From Rathayibacter sp. Leaf185 (lineage in GTDB: Bacteria > Actinomycetota > Actinomycetes > Actinomycetales > Microbacteriaceae): a stretch of DNA of 64,000 nt. The notes below the pieces were generated by a model. The model was not told where the DNA came from and made no database searches. It worked only from the letters and a program-made list of their open reading frames with translations. Positions 60,940-64,000 of this stretch are shown piece by piece (within the stretch, counting starts at the first letter, position 1; the number at the start of each line of letters is the position of its first letter). The stretch covers positions 659,543 to 723,542 of the forward strand of contig NZ_LMPP01000001.1 in assembly GCF_001423885.1 (NCBI RefSeq), written 5' to 3'. The position numbers were made by a program, and so were the translations under genes.

Positions 60940-62373
60940 CTAGGGCTGCGGGATGTTCTCGCCGACCGAGCCGCGGGCGATGAACAGGTCGAGCAGGTTC
61001 ACCACTCCGAGGGCGCGGATGTAGATCGCCGCGACGTCGTAGCGGCCGACCGGCAGGCTGTCCCAGACCACGGGGCCCGGAGGATTCGTCGAGCGGTTCT
61101 GCGCGTTCACGTCGATGTTGATCAGCGTCGAGAGCGCCGAGAACAGCGGAGTGAGCAGCGCAGTCTGGATCAGCCCGAGTGTCGGCACCAGAGTGACCGT
61201 GAGGAGCGTGTTGAGCGCCGCGTTCACGAGGCCGGCGGCCGTACCCGTCGCGGTGCGGAGCGGGGTGCCGTTGATGCGGATGTTGTCCTGCAGACGGCTC
61301 AGGAGGGCTGCGACGAGCGCGGTCGTGAATCCCGCGACAGCTCCGGCCGGGAGTGCGACGTTGTTGTCGACGAAGAGCGTCGAGTTCGGCGGCAGACTGT
61401 TGAAGTAGGCCGAGTAGGTACCGAACGGGGTGTTGCCCGGCTGACCCGGCGCCGGCCCCAGCAGGGACAGCAGGTCGATCGTGATGGTCGCGGGCGTCAC
61501 TCCGAGCTGCGCCTGGATGGGCTGACCCGCTCCGGGGAGGTTCCCCGCGAAGACGGCCGTGCGGTCGACCGTGATGGTGGTGCCGGTCGTCAGAGCGATA
61601 CCGGCCAGCAGATCGAGGGTGTTGCCGACGAGGGTCACGACCGTTCCGAGCAGCGGCGACGCGGCCACCAGGTTCAGTCGGGTGACCTGGTAGTCGCGCT
61701 GGAGGTTCTCGATGCCCGCGATGCACGTCGAGTCGAGGATGGCGCGTCCGGTGACGGCGCCGATCTGCAGTCGCAGGTCGGTGACCTGACCGACGAGGCC
61801 CGCCGCGGGCGCGCCGATTCCGGTGAGGATCCTCCGCAGGTCGATCGTGCCGAAGTCGGGGAACGTCGCCGAGGCGGAGTTGAGCTCGAGCTGTCCCTGG
61901 TTGTCGACCGCGCCCGCCGCTCCGCGGACCGAGCCGTTGATGTTCGCCCGGGCGTACTGGTCGAGGGCGCCGACGCCGCTGGGCGCGGCGACGGACAGCA
62001 GCGTCGAGAGCGCGCCCGTCAGTCCGGTCGCGTTGATCTGCACCGTGTTGAGAGCCGTGACGCTGGTCGTCCCGAACCGGGTGACCTCCGGGGTGCCCTG
62101 ATCGGGCACGAGGGCGAACTCGCCCTGGAGCCCTGCCACGTTGTCGAGGTTGACCCCGCCGAGGAATCCGCTCAGGAGCCGGCCGCGCGCCCGCGCCTGG
62201 AACAGAGTCCCGGTCGGGAAGCAGCTGACCTGGGCTGCGGAGGCGGACTGCGCCACCATGATGGCCGGCACCGACCAGGCCGCCGTGGCGACGACGGTGC
62301 GCCGCGTGAGCCCGAGAGCAGAGCTCTTCTTCGAGCTGATCTCGTTCGTTTCGAGCGGATTAGACTCCGACAT
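60940..62373 (-). CDS. Tat-exported surface protein (choice-of-anchor-G-like)
   Basis: 477 aa from the ATG at 62373, with AAAGGG 7 nt upstream. A twin-arginine signal (LTRRTVVATAAWSVPAIMVAQSASAA read in two parts) directs folded export. The mature part is Leu/Gly/Thr/Asn-rich and beta-like with only two Cys (in VSCFPTG and DSTCIAG); blocks such as GVGALDQYARANINGS and DVNAQNRSTN resemble the choice-of-anchor G family of actinobacterial surface proteins. No LPXTG or C-terminal TM segment is seen, so anchoring is unexplained. It is convergent with the HprK-PqqD gene and divergent from the small pqqD gene. Confidence 0.65.
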   Translation of the reverse strand: MSESNPLETNEISSKKSSALGLTRRTVVATAAWSVPAIMVAQSASAAQVSCFPTGTLFQARARGRLLSGFLGGVNLDNVAGLQGEFALVPDQGTPEVTRFGTTSVTALNTVQINATGLTGALSTLLSVAAPSGVGALDQYARANINGSVRGAAGAVDNQGQLELNSASATFPDFGTIDLRRILTGIGAPAAGLVGQVTDLRLQIGAVTGRAILDSTCIAGIENLQRDYQVTRLNLVAASPLLGTVVTLVGNTLDLLAGIALTTGTTITVDRTAVFAGNLPGAGQPIQAQLGVTPATITIDLLSLLGPAPGQPGNTPFGTYSAYFNSLPPNSTLFVDNNVALPAGAVAGFTTALVAALLSRLQDNIRINGTPLRTATGTAAGLVNAALNTLLTVTLVPTLGLIQTALLTPLFSALSTLINIDVNAQNRSTNPPGPVVWDSLPVGRYDVAAIYIRALGVVNLLDLFIARGSVGENIPQP

Positions 62374-62507
62374 GGGCGGCCCTTTCGAGGTGTCGCTCGA
62401 CGGACCACCCGAAGTGGTGGCGTCGGCCGCAAACATAGCGAAGGACATGCCGGTCTCATGGCTCTCTGGCGGATTTCTACTCGTCGTGGCGACAATGCGC
62501 GGACGGC

Positions 62508-62539
62508 CTTATGTGCCGACAGGCTTATGCGCCGATAAG
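62508..62539. promoter_or_regulatory. Direct and inverted repeats in the surface-protein/pqqD divergent region
   Basis: CTTATGTGCCGA (62508-62519) is repeated as CTTATGCGCCGA (62524-62535), 16 bp later. The second copy is also half of the inverted repeat CTTAT-N6-ATAAG (62524-62539). The 209-nt region between the two divergent starts contains no gene, so this AT-richer patch is a likely regulatory site for one or both genes. Confidence 0.45.
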
Positions 62540-62582
62540 ACTGCGAGCGCATGAAGCAGTGAGCGAAGAGAAGGGAAGAGCA

Positions 62583-62879
62583 GTGCGGGCTGACACGCGA
62601 CGCCTCCGATGGCGTCGCCATCCCGACACCGCCTTCGTCGATGTCCGCGGCCGGATCCTCGTTCTGCCGCTGACGCCGTCGCCGATGAGCAGCCCGTACG
62701 CCATGCAGGCGAGCGTCGCCGAGGCGTGGCGCGTTCTAGCGGCCGACGCGCAGGACTTCACCGACATCGCCGAGCGGCTCGCGCTGCTGCACGGAGTCGC
62801 GGCCGACACGATCGTCGACGACCTCGAACGGATGCTGACCGAGATGGAGAAACTGATGCTGGTCGAGAGCCTCCGATGA
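62583..62879 (+). CDS. PqqD-like small protein
   Basis: 98 aa from the GTG at 62583, preceded by AGAAGGGAAGAGCA; a GTG at 62559 is the alternative. The pattern fits PqqD-type chaperones: a beta-rich start (RRLRWRRHPDTAFVDVRGRILVLPL), then helices AVAEAWRVLAADAQDFTDIAERLALLHGVA-like and VDDLERMLTEMEKLMLVES. Such proteins bind a precursor peptide or protein and present it to a modifying enzyme. The overlap with the next glycosyltransferase gene and the divergent surface protein suggest that it serves their modification. Confidence 0.62.
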   Translation: MRADTRRLRWRRHPDTAFVDVRGRILVLPLTPSPMSSPYAMQASVAEAWRVLAADAQDFTDIAERLALLHGVAADTIVDDLERMLTEMEKLMLVESLR

Positions 62880-63778
62880 CCGCCGCGAGCGTGATCGTCC
62901 CCAGCTACGCGGGGGCCGAGCGGCTGCCGCGCCTGCTGCGAGCGCTCGAGGCGCAGTCGCACCCCGAGCTCGAGGTGGTCGTCGTGCTCGACGGCGTCGT
63001 CGACGACAGCGAGCGCGTGCTCGATCGCTCGCCCCGGGTCCGGCGCGTCGTGCTCCCCGAGAACCGCGGCCGCTCGGCGGCGCTCAACGCCGGCTTCGAG
63101 GCGGCCACCGGCTCGGTGCTCATCCGCTGCGACGACGACCTCGAGCCGCCGCCGGGCTGGGCCGCCGCGCACGTGAGCGCCCACGCCGGCGCGGCGACGG
63201 GCGTCGTCGGCCTCTGCCCGAACGTCTACGACGACACCGCGTACGCCCGCGCCTACGGCCGCGGCGCCGATGCCCGCTTCCGGGCGGGCGCCTACGCCGC
63301 ACCCGCCGGCCAGACCTGGCGGTACTGGGGCGGCAACGTCTCGGTCACGCGCAGCACCTTCGAGCGGATCGGCGGCTACAGCACCGAGTACCGGGCCTAC
63401 GGCTGGGAGGACGTCGACTGGGGCTACCGCCTGCACCGCATCGGGCTCCCCGTGCGGATCGACCGGGCCGCCGAGGCCCCGCACCACGGCGCCTCGACGA
63501 GCACCGCGATCCGCAGCCGCCGCGCGTTCCTGTCGGGCGCCGCGCGGCGCACCTTCGAGCGGCTGCACGGGGCCGAGGCGCACCCGTCCGCCCCGGCGAC
63601 GGCGAGCCCCTGGAACACCGCCGTCCGCCTCCTCGCCCGCGTCGAGACCGAGCGGCGACTCGCCCGGCTGGCGTCGCTGATCGACGGAGCCCTGCCCGTC
63701 CTCCCCCGCGCGATCGGCGAGAAACTGGTCGCGCTGACCGTCGAATCGGCCGGGATCGCGGGCTACGGGCGGAGGTGA
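62876..63778 (+). CDS. glycosyltransferase family 2
   Basis: 300 aa, ATG overlapping the pqqD-like stop (ATGA). GT-A fold: ASVIVPSYAGAERLPRLLRALEAQSHPELEVVVVLDGVVD, ENRGRSAALNAGFEAATGSVLIRCDDDLEPP (the DDD metal motif) and YWGGNVSVTRSTFERIGGY, then YGWEDVDWGYRLHRIG (the ED acid-base element). Probably adds a sugar to a protein or lipid acceptor; translational coupling to a PqqD-like gene raises the possibility that the acceptor is a peptide. Confidence 0.82.
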   Translation: MTAASVIVPSYAGAERLPRLLRALEAQSHPELEVVVVLDGVVDDSERVLDRSPRVRRVVLPENRGRSAALNAGFEAATGSVLIRCDDDLEPPPGWAAAHVSAHAGAATGVVGLCPNVYDDTAYARAYGRGADARFRAGAYAAPAGQTWRYWGGNVSVTRSTFERIGGYSTEYRAYGWEDVDWGYRLHRIGLPVRIDRAAEAPHHGASTSTAIRSRRAFLSGAARRTFERLHGAEAHPSAPATASPWNTAVRLLARVETERRLARLASLIDGALPVLPRAIGEKLVALTVESAGIAGYGRR

Positions 63779-63798
63779 GCCGGCACCGCGCCCCGCTC

Positions 63799-63804
63799 TA
63801 GGCT
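63799..63804 (+). promoter_or_regulatory. -10 box of galE (leaderless)
   Basis: TAGGCT ends 7 nt before the ATG at 63812, and no ribosome-binding site precedes the start codon, so galE probably has its own leaderless promoter directly after the glycosyltransferase gene. Confidence 0.4.
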
Positions 63805-63811
63805 CCCCGCC

Positions 63812-64000
63812 ATGCGGGTCCTTCTGGTCGGTGGTGCGGGGTACATCGGGAGTCACACCGCCGTCGCGCTCGTCGACAGCGGGCACGAGGTCCTCATCGT
63901 CGACGACCTCTCGCACGCGGGAACCGCCTCCCTCAGCGCGGTCGAGAACCTCACCGGCGTGCGCCTCCCCCTGCTCGTCGCCGACGCGCGCGACGAGGCG
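63812..64000 (+). CDS. galE: UDP-glucose 4-epimerase, N-terminal part (runs off the window)
   Basis: The first 63 codons are present. MRVLLVGGAGYIGSHTAVALVDSGHEVLIVDDLSHA (read as two blocks) is the NAD-binding start of short-chain-dehydrogenase-type epimerases, with the G-G-A-G-Y-I-G-S-H signature typical of GalE. It interconverts UDP-glucose and UDP-galactose, supplying precursor for surface glycans, which fits its position at the end of the polysaccharide region. The remainder lies outside the window. Confidence 0.8.
   Translation, partial: MRVLLVGGAGYIGSHTAVALVDSGHEVLIVDDLSHAGTASLSAVENLTGVRLPLLVADARDEA

Overview
The window is very GC-rich DNA, with overlapping start and stop codons throughout, many GTG starts, several promoters whose -10 box lies 6-7 nt before the start codon (leaderless transcripts), Tat- and lipoprotein-exported proteins, a DUF222/HNH gene family and a TCGATACGCC...GGCTACTCGAC intergenic repeat. 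Together these point to an actinobacterium, most likely Microbacteriaceae (Rathayibacter-, Leifsonia- or Microbacterium-like). The family is an inference and the genus is not resolved. I saw no rRNA, tRNA, CRISPR array, phage or transposase gene.

Region 1 (1-7881): one operon with the tail of an Opp/Dpp-type importer (including a permease-ATPase fusion), then a TIM-barrel sugar isomerase/epimerase, a Gfo/Idh/MocA dehydrogenase, a ROK kinase, glucosamine-6-phosphate deaminase (nagB) and a GMC/pyranose-oxidase-like flavoenzyme. It looks like a route for an amino-sugar glycoside.

Region 2 (8018-30658): a flavin-centred catabolic island. It holds a stand-alone riboflavin kinase with a C-terminal HTH-like tail, a GntR/UTRA regulator, two complete Opp/Dpp importers, two flavin reductases, two NtaA/SnaA/DszA-type flavin monooxygenases, an alpha/beta-hydrolase-fold protein lacking its expected catalytic residues, an MFS pump and an isochorismatase-like hydrolase. 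The motif GCGCAATC recurs in the intergenic regions in front of these transcripts. The enzyme set parallels the riboflavin-degradation (rca) genes of Microbacterium maritypicum but lacks a recognisable ribokinase.

Region 3 (30663-43473): LysR plus putA (proline catabolism), an acyltransferase trio, a Fic-family AMPylase with its own palindrome, a LysR plus solitary SdhA-like flavoprotein pair, and the second of two near-identical DUF222-HNH genes (the first is at 16405).

Region 4 (43515-64000): surface polysaccharide. Ten minus-strand genes (55148 down to 43515), nearly all overlapping by 4 nt, encode a BY-kinase, its phosphatase, glycosyltransferases, nonulosonic-acid enzymes (NeuA-like and a four-domain CBS-NeuB-SAF-TIM fusion), an ABC flippase/exporter and a GT11-like fucosyltransferase. 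A Wzy-like polymerase is divergent. Next come two GT4 enzymes and a module of nucleotidyltransferase, HprK-PqqD fusion, Tat-exported surface protein, free PqqD and GT2, ending in the start of galE. This last module may be an undescribed protein- or peptide-modification system.
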